DNA of 64,000 nucleotides from an uncultured Roseobacter sp. (GTDB taxonomy: Bacteria > Pseudomonadota > Alphaproteobacteria > Rhodobacterales > Rhodobacteraceae): contig NZ_CANLXG010000001.1 in NCBI RefSeq assembly GCF_947495025.1, positions 1,550,001 to 1,614,000 on the forward strand. Reading direction: 5' to 3'. Position numbers and translations under genes: made by a program. Below, in pieces: positions 10,701 to 18,099 of this stretch. How positions within the stretch are numbered: position 1 is the first letter of the stretch; every line of letters begins with the position of its first letter. The notes below the pieces were generated by a model. The model saw only the letters and a program-made list of their open reading frames with translations, was not told the DNA's origin and ran no database searches.

Positions 10701-11095
10701 ACAGGGATACTACGCCTGTGGCCGCTGACGATGTGAACATCGATCTCTTTCTGCAGCGCAATGCGCCTTCGGGGGGTATTGACGGATTTTCCATGACCGG
10801 TGCGGTGCGCACGGCAATCCGCGAAACCGTCGCCGGAAACAGTCCGGCAATGAGCGCTGGCCTCACACATATCGGACGGTTCCGACCCGATGGGCCGGTG
10901 GATGCCCGGACGCCCCGCACGGCGAGAGTCGAATTCAATCTGAATGTCGTTCCCCGCCGCGAACATGCGATGCTGATTGCGGTCGTGACCTCGCCGGATA
11001 ACGCACTGACAGCGGATGATCTCGCCCCGGCAAACCTCCGGGATGTCGTGCGCCGATCAGCCCGTGTGGCCGTACGAAAATTCCGCATGCGCTGA
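7721..11095 (+). CDS. BNR/YVTN-type beta-propeller protein (1124 aa), gene 5 of the operon
   Basis: The translation shows repeats of the sialidase/BNR and VPS10-like kind: VSPDGNRVYVATANGGVWYS near residues 85-105, then VVYVGTGEPSPW, DIWVGCDGGVFLK and AGTQDNGVIQRIGD further on. These are the beta-hairpin and Asp-box-like turns of multi-bladed propellers, and GTQDNG is typical of that superfamily. A charged insert rich in Lys, Glu, Asp and Pro lies at about residues 720-747. No signal peptide is visible, which is unusual because most long BNR proteins are exported. The last 180 residues are not propeller-like and contain an Arg-rich patch. Translation starts inside the stop of gene 4 behind a strong GGAGGAGG site. 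Enzymatic activity cannot be claimed; binding of a partner or glycan is the usual role. Confidence 0.75.
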   Translation: MARYEWPPEFNKPPDRLAQRAERALRTTPTAIPPGMLGDLDLLDDVIEANFEAERKWMPLGPSIMTNGQAARDPVVAGRVRDIRVSPDGNRVYVATANGGVWYSPNKGVRWEPLGAAALDATTERSNLSLTIGALLVEFGAAAADDVVYVGTGEPSPWVFAVPGAKHGGVGILRLNGTVDAALADPRGNPWQREARNLARTGIFRLARKHDEAPLADGTATLVAATTKGPYIRTGAFSDNADWDLIDLPVDTYTNRLENGAYCPDVVWNDKGLWLTLVGAGSHSGNPLDGVYHSPAFPAGTFRHFPLPNHLDGSRVSLGEATDTNRMYVLGRINPPGAGNAHSHLWQIDLTRTPVVAEDIADVPVGLFSGNVTKPAANLVVSGSDQGDYDQAIAVRRNAANTRDIVTVGGSYENPVPGEPNPNNFNATLFDLVVRRQGGNLITNFEPARQTNAEQSGTFTGAGIHADVHKTTIVGNDIWVGCDGGVFLKPTGSPARSRNAGLAVAEPGYIASHPVLDGPVLAGTQDNGVIQRIGDTVWSLQRKGDGGGVAFHPTRPFQRIMQYISSSWNFEPDNFVSNSAVSGRSPPTVAGGNERNNAFFYSKPAVAPATAPNDARLFIGTDRLWYCDNWNTPTTQLNWVTVPTGTNPGNNEGQDQLSIGSDVDQVLSVEILQQGDPAQNYLGTAILLLCTLSVRIFRLGGTAAAPVWSSANTSVISNDSGQERPKEKKVPDDDPDPFLPFMPKKNGSVWTDVAVHDASTPGQETLYLTTTGHVTSDPGTGDLVGDPTFDTLWWFDGQGRWYPTGLRNAPLDPAAGTGGSPSSAYSVTVLRDGTRDLVYVGNRIGVFEGQINRSGTHPSWTWKPVMDGLPHTIVEDLDIASAGSSTFLRAALVSRGIWERDLSASPTSVGRTFIRTVPFDTGRSELPDPVTNPLTDPALPTSALTFHESPDIIIQNSGAQVWDPDPPHEADLMAAQSVRRPRRRMHSIFVMVHHRDTTPVAADDVNIDLFLQRNAPSGGIDGFSMTGAVRTAIRETVAGNSPAMSAGLTHIGRFRPDGPVDARTPRTARVEFNLNVVPRREHAMLIAVVTSPDNALTADDLAPANLRDVVRRSARVAVRKFRMR

Positions 11096-11281
11096 TGTGA
11101 ACAGGGCAACCGACCGCGGATGTGTCCCGCCCTTCTTCAGCAGGCAAACCGGCTGTCACCGGATAATTATGAACAATCCGTTCAATTAAATTCCATATTT
11201 TTGGTAATTATAGTCATTCGGAAGATGAGTTAATCCGTGGTTTGCCGGCGCAGGGGCCGGCCAGCCAAAGGATAAACCGAT

Positions 11282-11914
11282 ATGTCGAATTCAGTACTCA
11301 TCCACAGCTTTCCGCTTTCCGGTCATGCGCACCGCGTCGTCCTCTTTGCCAGCCTTGCGGGGATCAGCCACCGGGTGGTTGATGTAGATCTTGCCGCCGG
11401 GGCTCAGAAATCCGCCGGGTTCCTTGCCAAGAATCCCGCCGGCCAGGTTCCGGTACTCGAAGATGGCGACACCATCATCAGCGACAGCAACGCAATTCTG
11501 GTCTATCTCGCGCGCAGATATGCGCCTGCGTGGATGCCCACAGACGCGGTTGGCGAAGCGCAGGTGCAGAAGTTTCTGACCCTTGCTGCGGGCGAGCTTG
11601 CTTTTGGCCCTGCGGCTGCCCGCCTGGTCAACGTTTTCAATGCTCCTGTGGATATCAACGTGGCCCATTCGGTTGCAGAAAGGATGCTCGGCAAGCTGGA
11701 AGCACATCTTGAAGGACGCGAATGGCTTGTCGGCTCCTCGCCCACAATCGCGGATGTCGCAATCTACAGCTACACAGCACATGCGCCCGAGGGCGACATA
11801 TCGCTCGAGCCTTACCGCAACGTGAAGCGTCTGCTTGCATCTGTTGAAGCCCTTGATGGTTTCGTCGCCATGCCCACAACGCCGGTCGGACTGCGCGCCG
11901 GCTCGGCTGCATAA
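11282..11914 (+). CDS. Glutathione S-transferase family protein
   Basis: The 210-residue product has the two-domain GST layout. An N-terminal thioredoxin-like fold (residues 1-80) includes the cis-proline segment GQVPVLEDG and the glutathione-contacting DSNAILVYLAR stretch. An all-helical C-terminal domain follows, with the usual LVGSSPTIADVAIYSY capping motif. The family conjugates or reduces small electrophiles with glutathione in the cytoplasm; the substrate cannot be read from sequence. It is followed after 59 bases by a flavin/iron-sulfur reductase fusion on the same strand, and the two are probably one unit for detoxification or redox metabolism. An 186-base gene-free stretch separates it from the upstream operon. 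Confidence 0.9.
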   Translation: MSNSVLIHSFPLSGHAHRVVLFASLAGISHRVVDVDLAAGAQKSAGFLAKNPAGQVPVLEDGDTIISDSNAILVYLARRYAPAWMPTDAVGEAQVQKFLTLAAGELAFGPAAARLVNVFNAPVDINVAHSVAERMLGKLEAHLEGREWLVGSSPTIADVAIYSYTAHAPEGDISLEPYRNVKRLLASVEALDGFVAMPTTPVGLRAGSAA

Positions 11915-11973
11915 GCGTCCCTGCCCGGCGCGCCTCAGTGCCGGGCCTTCCCTATTCAGCATGCGAGGCCAAT

Positions 11974-14022
11974 ATGCCTTCTTCCAATTCTCCCTTTCAT
12001 CGCGGTGAACGCGCAGCACAGGAACGCGTCGGCAAGCGCGAGGCGATGGAGGCGATTGGCCAGCGCGTGATCCGCCCGTTCATGCCAGATCAGCACAGGG
12101 ACTTTTTCGGCATGCTACCGTTTATTCTGCTGGGCAGTGTCGATGCCGAAGGCTGGCCCTGGGCGTCTATTGTCTGCGGCAGCGACGGCTTCATCACCTC
12201 GCCGGATGATCGCAGCCTGAAGATTGCTGCAAAACCCGCTCCCGGTGACCCTCTGCATGACGCGCTGGCAGCCGGCGCGCCGGTCGGCGTTCTGGGCATC
12301 GAGCTGGAAACACGGCGACGCAACCGCCTCAATACGGCTGTCGGTGCGGTTACAGAAAATGGCTTCACGCTGGATGTACGCCAGTCTATGGGCAACTGCC
12401 CCCAGTATATTCAGACGCGCAGTCTGCATTATGTGCGCCCCGCGGGCACGCCTTCTGCCGTGGGCAGCAGACGCGTATTCGCCACTCTGGATGACAGTGC
12501 CCGCGCACTGATAGAACAGGCCGATACGTTCTTTGTGGCCAGCTACGCTGCGGACCCGGGCAATGATTTTGCGTCCGGTGCAGATGTTTCGCACCGCGGC
12601 GGCAGACAGGGCTTTGTGAAAGTCGACGGTGATACCATCACAGTCCCTGACTTCGCAGGGAACAATGCTTTCAATACGATCGGGAACTTTCTCGAAACTC
12701 CCCGCGCCGGACTGCTGTTTCCGGATTTCGAAACCGGAAACCTGCTGATGCTCACAGGAACGGTGGAGGTGATCTGGGACGGGGATCCCGGGATCGCGCA
12801 TTTTGAGGGCGCCGAAAGAGCCTGGCGCTTTACTCTCGACCATGGTCTGTGGCTGACCGATGCGCTCCCTTTCCGTGCCCGGCTTGAAGAATGGTCGCCC
12901 AACAACCTGCTGACGGATACCTGGGACACCGCCGCCGCGCGTAAAGCGGCAGAGGCAGGACGCGCCGAATGGCGGCCACTGCGCGTCACTGGGATCAGAG
13001 ATGAGAGCGAGACCATCCGGTCTTTCACGCTTGAACCAACGGACGGACTCCCGCTTCTGTCCTTTGAGGCAGGTCAGTTCCTGACACTACGGGTACCCGC
13101 AGACGACGGGCTCCTGACACGCACCTATACGGTGTCCTCGGCCCCGGGAGACACTGCCTATCGCATTTCCGTGAAACGCGAGCCCGGGGGACGTGCATCT
13201 GTCTGTCTGCATGATCAGGTCCGGGTCGGCGAAATACTTGAGGTAAAGGCGCCAAAGGGGGGCTTTGCGCTCGATCCGCTTGAGAAAAGGCCAGCGGTGC
13301 TGATTGTGGCCGGCGTGGGCATTACGCCTGCGGTCTCTATGGTGGGCCACGTGCTGAAAGAAACGCTTCGTATGCGGCATACCCGTCCGCTGACTGTAAT
13401 CCATGCCGCAAAAACACCCGCGGAACGCGCCTTTGCAAACGAACTGCGTGACGCCGTGCACGTAACAGGCGGAAAGATCAGATATTTTTCCCTGATCAGC
13501 CAACCGGGTCCGGATGCTGCCGCGGCTGCGGATTTTGATGCGTCCGGGCGGGTTACCCCTGATCTTCTGCGCAAAACGCTGCCGCTTGATGACTATGACT
13601 ACTATATCTGCGGACCAGCCGGCTTTATGCAGACATCCTATGATGCTCTGCTGGAACTCGGTGCGCGCGACGAACGTATATTCGCGGAAAGTTTCGGGCC
13701 GTCTGCACTGACGCGGCGCGGGACACAGACCGCTGCATCCCCAGGACCGGAAGCAGAGCTCGCAATGGTGCGGTTTCAGAAATCAGGATCTGAGCATCCC
13801 TGGAAAAGCGGCGGTGGCACCCTGCTGGAAACAGCCGAAGCGCATGGGTTATCGCCTGATTTTTCCTGCCGCAGCGGATCCTGTGGCAGTTGTCTCACGA
13901 AGAAGCTGGCAGGCAGTGTGTCCTACCGCACCCGACCGACAGCCGCGCATGACGACGACGCGGTGCTGATCTGCTGTGCCGTGCCTGCCGAGGGAACAGA
14001 GGAGATCGTCCTTGATCTGTAA
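11974..14022 (+). CDS. Three-domain fusion: PNPOx-like domain, FAD/NAD(P) reductase, 2Fe-2S ferredoxin
   Basis: The N-terminal half (about residues 20-320) resembles the split-barrel pyridoxamine-5'-phosphate-oxidase-like flavin-binding family. Next comes a ferredoxin-NADP reductase module with RTYTVSSAPG (FAD binding) and a nucleotide-binding GVGITPAVSM segment. The C-terminus is a plant-type 2Fe-2S ferredoxin domain with C632, C637 and C640 (Cx4Cx2C) and a fourth cysteine at C667. It is predicted to pass electrons from NAD(P)H via flavin to the cluster and to an unknown acceptor. I chose the ATG at 11974 because GCGAGG lies just upstream; an in-frame GTG at 11938 is possible. The divergent-acting XRE/MmyB regulator follows convergently. 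Confidence 0.88.
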   Translation: MPSSNSPFHRGERAAQERVGKREAMEAIGQRVIRPFMPDQHRDFFGMLPFILLGSVDAEGWPWASIVCGSDGFITSPDDRSLKIAAKPAPGDPLHDALAAGAPVGVLGIELETRRRNRLNTAVGAVTENGFTLDVRQSMGNCPQYIQTRSLHYVRPAGTPSAVGSRRVFATLDDSARALIEQADTFFVASYAADPGNDFASGADVSHRGGRQGFVKVDGDTITVPDFAGNNAFNTIGNFLETPRAGLLFPDFETGNLLMLTGTVEVIWDGDPGIAHFEGAERAWRFTLDHGLWLTDALPFRARLEEWSPNNLLTDTWDTAAARKAAEAGRAEWRPLRVTGIRDESETIRSFTLEPTDGLPLLSFEAGQFLTLRVPADDGLLTRTYTVSSAPGDTAYRISVKREPGGRASVCLHDQVRVGEILEVKAPKGGFALDPLEKRPAVLIVAGVGITPAVSMVGHVLKETLRMRHTRPLTVIHAAKTPAERAFANELRDAVHVTGGKIRYFSLISQPGPDAAAAADFDASGRVTPDLLRKTLPLDDYDYYICGPAGFMQTSYDALLELGARDERIFAESFGPSALTRRGTQTAASPGPEAELAMVRFQKSGSEHPWKSGGGTLLETAEAHGLSPDFSCRSGSCGSCLTKKLAGSVSYRTRPTAAHDDDAVLICCAVPAEGTEEIVLDL

Positions 14023-14039
14023 ACTGCAGGAGGGACATC

Positions 14040-14792
14040 TCAGCCCCGGGCAAGTGCTTCAAAAACCGTTTCGGTCACGTCGTCCATGGGAAAGTACAGC
14101 TCGATTTTGAGATCATCGAGCGTCAGGTCCTCAGGTGTGCCGAACTGCGATATCGTAGAGAACATAGACAACTGCTGATCCCCGAGGCGGAGCACGGTCG
14201 GCACCACCGGCCCTGCAGATGGTCCACATCCATCTGCGGCCCGCATTAGATGCCGGATCGCCTCATCAAATTCCGGAACGCCGCCCTGGGCCGCGCTTTC
14301 GGTTCTCAGTCGTACTGCGGCGTGATGGGCAACCTCCGGCCAGTTTTCAACGACCTGCGGCAACCGCTCGGAAACCATCAGCTCAAGCAGGCTGTCACCG
14401 ATACCAACGCCGAAAGCCGCAAACAGGGCCAGCGCGGTCGGATTGGCCTGCCTGATGGTCCACAGCCGGTCCAGTGCCAGACCAGGCCACGGCATCTGCC
14501 CGTCAAGCTGTCGTGACACAGCCAGCCGGATCGGGGCCATTTCGGCTTCATCCCAGTCCCGGCTTTTGTAGCGTACCGCAAAGCCCGCGTGGGTCAGCAT
14601 CTGATTGCGGGCATCCAGCGGCAGTTGCAGTGCTTCGCCAAGGCGCGCCACCATCTCGCGGCTGGGGCGTGCCCGGCCCGTTTCCAGAAAAGAGAGGTGC
14701 CGCGCGGAAATTTCCGCCTCCAGTGCCAGGTCAAGCTGGCTGTAGCGCCGGACCATGCGCCATGTTTTCAGCGCTGATGAAAATTCGGTCAT
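14040..14792 (-). CDS. XRE-family transcriptional regulator with MmyB-like ligand domain
   Basis: Residues about 10-65 form an HTH of the Cro/CI kind (SQLDLALEAEISARHLSFLETGRARPS). The rest matches the MmyB-like, PAS-related domain that follows such HTHs in many actinobacterial and proteobacterial regulators and probably binds a small hydrophobic ligand. These proteins usually control an adjacent oxidoreductase gene, and both flanks offer candidates: the reductase fusion ending at 14022 and the membrane-protein pair starting at 14900. I chose the internal ATG (MTEF) at 14792; the frame extends to an ATG at 14819. A short inverted repeat sits upstream of the start. Confidence 0.85.
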   Translation of the reverse strand: MTEFSSALKTWRMVRRYSQLDLALEAEISARHLSFLETGRARPSREMVARLGEALQLPLDARNQMLTHAGFAVRYKSRDWDEAEMAPIRLAVSRQLDGQMPWPGLALDRLWTIRQANPTALALFAAFGVGIGDSLLELMVSERLPQVVENWPEVAHHAAVRLRTESAAQGGVPEFDEAIRHLMRAADGCGPSAGPVVPTVLRLGDQQLSMFSTISQFGTPEDLTLDDLKIELYFPMDDVTETVFEALARG

Positions 14793-14826
14793 ACCCAAAG
14801 ATAACATCCTTTTCGCCACCAGACAC

Positions 14827-14841
14827 TTACCTTCGGGGTAA
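14827..14841. promoter_or_regulatory. Inverted repeat TTACC-N5-GGTAA, candidate operator
   Basis: The 15-base element is a perfect inverted repeat with five-base arms and a five-base spacer. It lies in the 107-base space between the XRE/MmyB-type gene (leftward) and the small membrane-protein gene (rightward), where an autoregulatory site would be expected. The assignment rests on position and symmetry only. Confidence 0.4.
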
Positions 14842-14899
14842 TTGCGCAGCCGCCGGGACCTTCGCTAGCTGTGGTCCGACAGCACGAGGAGAAACCGTT

Positions 14900-15337
14900 A
14901 TGGCAACACTGAAAGCACAGAAAAGATGGCTGCGTGTTTCGGCCCTTACGATCGGATTTTTCGGGCCCGTTCTCACTCTCGCTACAGTGCCCGTGACAAC
15001 CGAACCAGCGCGCCTTGGCCTCGATATCCTGGCGTGGCCCGTCGACGGGTTCCCGTCCTATGCATCTGCTGAAATGCGTTTCCTGTCCGCTCTGACCGGA
15101 GGGTTCCTCGTGGGATGGGCGGTCACTGTCTGGCGTCTCGGAGATCTCGTTTTTGACGCTGCACCCGAAGGTACCAGAAAATCCGTCGTGACCGGTGCGC
15201 TCGCGTGGTTTGCAGTGGACAGCCTCGGGTCGGTCACATCAGGACAATGGCCGAATGCGCTTTGGAACATTCTGGTACTGATGATTGTGGTGGGCCCGAT
15301 GTGGCGCCCGGCGCTCAGCACGGGAGACGCACAATGA
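14900..15337 (+). CDS. Small hypothetical membrane protein (145 aa)
   Basis: The protein has about four hydrophobic segments: near residues 15-33, 58-78, 95-115 and 120-135. No known family is recognised. The start ATG at 14900 follows a GAGGAG-type site; the open frame runs further upstream but that extension overlaps the divergent regulator and has no suitable site. Its stop overlaps the next start in an ATGA arrangement, so the two small membrane proteins are translationally coupled. The pair is probably the target of the XRE/MmyB regulator transcribed away from it, as such regulators commonly act on the divergent gene. A role beyond the membrane location cannot be given. Confidence 0.75.
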   Translation: MATLKAQKRWLRVSALTIGFFGPVLTLATVPVTTEPARLGLDILAWPVDGFPSYASAEMRFLSALTGGFLVGWAVTVWRLGDLVFDAAPEGTRKSVVTGALAWFAVDSLGSVTSGQWPNALWNILVLMIVVGPMWRPALSTGDAQ

Positions 15338-15669
15338 CATGGTTTCGCATCACGCTCATCGCAATGACCGCGCTGATTGCTGCGATGACTATGGGGGCGT
15401 TGGCGCATGACGGCATAAATCTGATTTCGCCATTCCTGCGCCCCGTTGCAGATCTCACCTGGCAGGGACAGTTCAATATCGATTTCGCCTGTTATCTGGT
15501 GCTCTCAGGCATCTGGATGGCCTGGCGGAGCGGGTTCTCCGGCCGAAGCATCGCTCTCGGTGTTCTTGCTCCGCCGCTCGGAATAGCCTTCCTCGCGCCT
15601 TTTCTCCTCTGGCTGACCGTGACATCACATGGCGACCCGCGGCGGATTCTGCTGGGCGTACACGCATGA
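15334..15669 (+). CDS. Small hypothetical membrane protein (111 aa)
   Basis: The product shows a hydrophobic N-terminus (residues 5-25, possibly an uncleaved anchor or signal), then two further hydrophobic stretches around residues 45-65 and 75-100. It shares the general size and WxxW/Arg-loop character of the preceding membrane protein but I cannot name a family. The start is fixed by the four-base ATGA overlap with the preceding gene; the longer open frame to 15205 would lie inside that gene. It ends about 100 bases before the alpha/beta hydrolase gene. Confidence 0.72.
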   Translation: MTWFRITLIAMTALIAAMTMGALAHDGINLISPFLRPVADLTWQGQFNIDFACYLVLSGIWMAWRSGFSGRSIALGVLAPPLGIAFLAPFLLWLTVTSHGDPRRILLGVHA

Positions 15670-15770
15670 ATTGAAAGCAAATCGCACGCTCGGGTGTCGA
15701 AACGCTTGACTGCGCAGGTTATTCCCAGAACCCTGACAATGGCAAAAACGGATCTTCGGGGGGTAGCAAC

Positions 15771-16580
15771 ATGGCGCGGCTTGGCATTCTGACGCTGCAT
15801 GGAATGGGAAATACTGAACCGGACTATGCGGACGAACTGTTCGAACGTGTGCGCACCGAACTGGGCCCGGACCTGCAGAACTCTGTCGCCTCACAGGCGG
15901 TTTATTACCAGGACATCCTTCAGCAGAACCAGAGCAGGTATTTCAAGACCGTGAAACGGCGGCTCCGGTGGGACGATCTGCGCGAATTCATGCTCTATGG
16001 ATTCTCGGATGCCGCCAGCCTTGAAGCCCGCAAAGAGGGACCGACGAGCCCTTACTTCCTCGCTCAGACAAATATCCTGGCGGCTCTCAGAACTCTGTAC
16101 GCGAGACTGGAAGGGAATGACCGCAGACTGATCATTCTTGCTCATTCACTGGGAGGTCAGGTGATTTCGAACTATCTGTGGGATTCGACACGCGACCACC
16201 TGACACCCAACGGGGTCTGGTCGGTTGACCAGAGTTTTGACAGCCCCGAAGAGGAGGCGTTCTGCCGCGGCAGGACTGCGGTGCGGCTGCTGACAACGGG
16301 TTGCAACATACCGATTTTTGTCGCCGGAATCAGCCGTGACCGTATTGAGCCGATCCCGCGGCTGAATGATGCTTTCGAATGGCACAATTATTACGACAAG
16401 GATGACGTACTCGGCTGGCCCCTGAAGGATCTGAGTGACGGTTATGCCGAACGGGTCACCAGAGATCATTCAATGAACGCAGGTCTGGTCACCGGCTTAA
16501 CGCCACTGAGCCATAAAAACTACTGGCGGGACCGCGACTTCATCAAACCCTTCATGAAACATATCAAAAGCAGCCTCTGA
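15771..16580 (+). CDS. Alpha/beta-hydrolase fold protein
   Basis: Two hallmarks are visible in the 269-residue product: LTLHGMG near residues 7-13, the oxyanion-hole strand of lipases, and AHSLGGQ at residues 124-130, where S126 is the probable nucleophile. A late histidine (in LSHKNYW or RDHSMN) could complete the triad. There is no signal peptide. Unlike most small esterases it has a long charged lid region between the HG motif and the nucleophile. The start ATG follows a run of six G. It is alone on this strand: the next genes run the other way. Substrate unknown; esterase, lipase or non-enzymatic roles all remain possible. Confidence 0.8.
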   Translation: MARLGILTLHGMGNTEPDYADELFERVRTELGPDLQNSVASQAVYYQDILQQNQSRYFKTVKRRLRWDDLREFMLYGFSDAASLEARKEGPTSPYFLAQTNILAALRTLYARLEGNDRRLIILAHSLGGQVISNYLWDSTRDHLTPNGVWSVDQSFDSPEEEAFCRGRTAVRLLTTGCNIPIFVAGISRDRIEPIPRLNDAFEWHNYYDKDDVLGWPLKDLSDGYAERVTRDHSMNAGLVTGLTPLSHKNYWRDRDFIKPFMKHIKSSL

Positions 16581-16582
16581 AA

Positions 16583-16608
16583 GCGCCGGTCATACCGGAC
16601 GCCGGCGC
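16583..16608 (+). terminator. Hairpin after the hydrolase gene, possible terminator
   Basis: Arms GCGCCGG and CCGGCGC (7 bp, perfect) enclose a 12-base loop immediately after the hydrolase stop. There is no T-tract, so termination is not certain; the hairpin also faces the convergent HTH gene. Confidence 0.35.
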
Positions 16609-16634
16609 CAGTGAGCGCCAGATAACCACGAGGT

Positions 16635-16844
16635 CTAGGGATCTTCGACATACTCAAGTATGTCACCCGGCTGACAACCCAGAGCACCACATATCGCTTC
16701 AAGCGTATTGAAACGAACACCACGTGCACGACCGGCCCGCAGAACGGACAGGTTCTGTTCCGAGATACCGATCTGTGCCGCCAGGTCTCTGGATGTCATC
16801 TTGCGCTGCGCCAGAACGACATCCAGCCGGACGATAATGGCCAT
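16635..16844 (-). CDS. Small HTH transcriptional regulator (XRE/YozG type, 69 aa)
   Basis: The whole protein is one Cro/CI-type helix-turn-helix: residues about 18-45 read SRDLAAQIGISEQNLSVLRAGR, followed by the usual LEAICGALGCQPGDIL helix and tail. Proteins of this short type are commonly encoded next to DUF2975 membrane proteins, exactly as here, with only one base between the two genes. Together they probably form a regulator with a membrane partner whose trigger is unknown. The gene is the second of the pair on the minus strand. Confidence 0.88.
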   Translation of the reverse strand: MAIIVRLDVVLAQRKMTSRDLAAQIGISEQNLSVLRAGRARGVRFNTLEAICGALGCQPGDILEYVEDP

Positions 16845-16845
16845 C

Positions 16846-17388
16846 TCAGATCACCTCCTGGTGGTCGCGCCAGAGGGCCGCACCCAGTACAAGCGCCTGA
16901 GACAAAAAACTGGCGATCAGTGCTGCAAGGATTGTTGTGACATGCGCCGAGCCGAGCGACACCGCAAATGCGCGCTGCCCTTCCGGGAAATGCCATGTCA
17001 CTATCAGTACGGCGAGGGTACTGGCGATCAGACTGTAAACCAGTGTTGCCCACAGCGTTTTTGAAACGCCGGATGCCGATTGCGCAGCGCGTTCAACCGC
17101 GCCCTGTTCCAGAGCCCCGAACACCGCCCGGCTCTGCCACGCGATACCGGCCCAGAGCGCGGTCTGGCCAAGGGCTGTGAGCGCCAGCGCAATGATCTGC
17201 CACGTCCTGAGCTCCTGGTCCGGATAACCTGTCGCATTGCCGAGGAACCTTCCGTACCCTTGTGTATCCGCAATCAGATATCCGATTTGCGCGACGGCTC
17301 CGCCGGCAATCAGTAACAGAACAGCCGTCAGGCTGAGCCTGAGGACGCGCACTTTTCCCAACAGTTTTTCCGGCGCCACATTTTTCAT
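16846..17388 (-). CDS. DUF2975-type membrane protein
   Basis: The 180-residue product has four predicted transmembrane helices at about residues 15-38, 60-82, 108-130 and 145-170, the layout of the DUF2975 family. A charged N-terminus precedes the first helix, and the last residues are hydrophilic. The family is of unknown biochemical function but is strongly associated with a small HTH regulator, which follows directly here. The start is an ATG at 17388; the next upstream codons are cut off by the AT-rich promoter region. A membrane sensor or sequestering partner of the HTH protein is a reasonable inference. Confidence 0.82.
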   Translation of the reverse strand: MKNVAPEKLLGKVRVLRLSLTAVLLLIAGGAVAQIGYLIADTQGYGRFLGNATGYPDQELRTWQIIALALTALGQTALWAGIAWQSRAVFGALEQGAVERAAQSASGVSKTLWATLVYSLIASTLAVLIVTWHFPEGQRAFAVSLGSAHVTTILAALIASFLSQALVLGAALWRDHQEVI

Positions 17389-17390
17389 GT

Positions 17391-17448
17391 ATTGACTCCA
17401 TTATTTAAATTAAAACATTAATATCTTACCTTTTAAACCGTAGTCAAT
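17391..17448. promoter_or_regulatory. AT-rich divergent promoter region flanked by ATTGACT/AGTCAAT
   Basis: This 58-base segment between the DUF2975 gene and the lipoprotein gene is strikingly AT-rich in a GC-rich genome. It begins with ATTGACT (17391-17397) and ends with the exact inverse AGTCAAT (17442-17448). TTGACT matches a sigma-70 -35 element, so each arm could serve the gene on its side. On the minus strand, 17 bases separate TTGACT from ATATTA. The same inverted repeat could also be an operator for the small HTH protein. Confidence 0.5.
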
Positions 17449-17462
17449 GATTGGATTCGACA

Positions 17463-18029
17463 ATGCTGAAATCAAGCGCGCTGATAATGTTTACCGCTCT
17501 GGCACTGGCGGGATGTTCCGCAATAACACCCGGTGGACTTTTTGAGGCGGCGCAACTGAACCCTCTGGAAACGAATCCCGGTGATGTGTCTGTCGCAGTC
17601 AGCGCGCCTGATGCAGTCCGCCTGCGCGACGGGGACGCCACCCTTTATCTGGGATACCGTCCGGAAAACCCCGACATTGCACCTATCGAAACAACCGTCG
17701 CGCTGTCTGTACGCGATCATGGACAGCTCCCGCGTGCGCCCGAGAGGGGAGAGCAGTTTTACGTGCTCAGCATAGGGCCCGATGCCGCTGCACAGTTGTC
17801 TGCAGTCCAAAAAAAAATCAGAGAGGCGAAAGCGGCAGGCGTGGAAGGGCTGGGCACGCTCAGCATTGCTGTGAATTCCGGTTGCCTGACGCGGGATCTC
17901 GAGGGCGCGCTCATTGTATCGACCTGGCTGCGCACAGATCCCACCGGTGACTTTGTACAACTGACCAGAAAGACGGACCTTTCCGACCAAAGCGATCAAA
18001 GCCTGACAGATGCCTTTCCAAGGTGCTGA
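17463..18029 (+). CDS. Predicted lipoprotein of unknown function
   Basis: The ATG at 17463 gives a textbook lipoprotein signal: a short basic start (MLKSS), a hydrophobic core and the lipobox ALAGC, with C17 as the lipidated residue. An in-frame TTG at 17451 would only add four residues. The mature part, about 170 residues, is beta-rich with a charged helix around residues 112-130 (AVQKKIREAKAAG) and has two cysteines near the C-terminus. No known family is recognised. It is transcribed divergently from the DUF2975/HTH pair and shares the AT-rich promoter region with it. Anchoring in the outer or inner membrane cannot be told apart. Confidence 0.75.
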   Translation: MLKSSALIMFTALALAGCSAITPGGLFEAAQLNPLETNPGDVSVAVSAPDAVRLRDGDATLYLGYRPENPDIAPIETTVALSVRDHGQLPRAPERGEQFYVLSIGPDAAAQLSAVQKKIREAKAAGVEGLGTLSIAVNSGCLTRDLEGALIVSTWLRTDPTGDFVQLTRKTDLSDQSDQSLTDAFPRC

Positions 18030-18076
18030 AGGCGGCAGGTCCGGCGTGCTTCGGCCGGCATCGGTACACCTGCCGG

Positions 18077-18099
18077 TGCCGGCCAGCCTGTGGCCGGCA
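18077..18099 (+). terminator. Hairpin after the lipoprotein gene, possible terminator
   Basis: Perfect 8-bp arms TGCCGGCC and GGCCGGCA enclose the loop AGCCTGT, 48 bases after the lipoprotein stop. No T-tract follows, so it may be a factor-dependent terminator, an mRNA-stabilising hairpin, or chance in GC-rich DNA. Confidence 0.35.
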
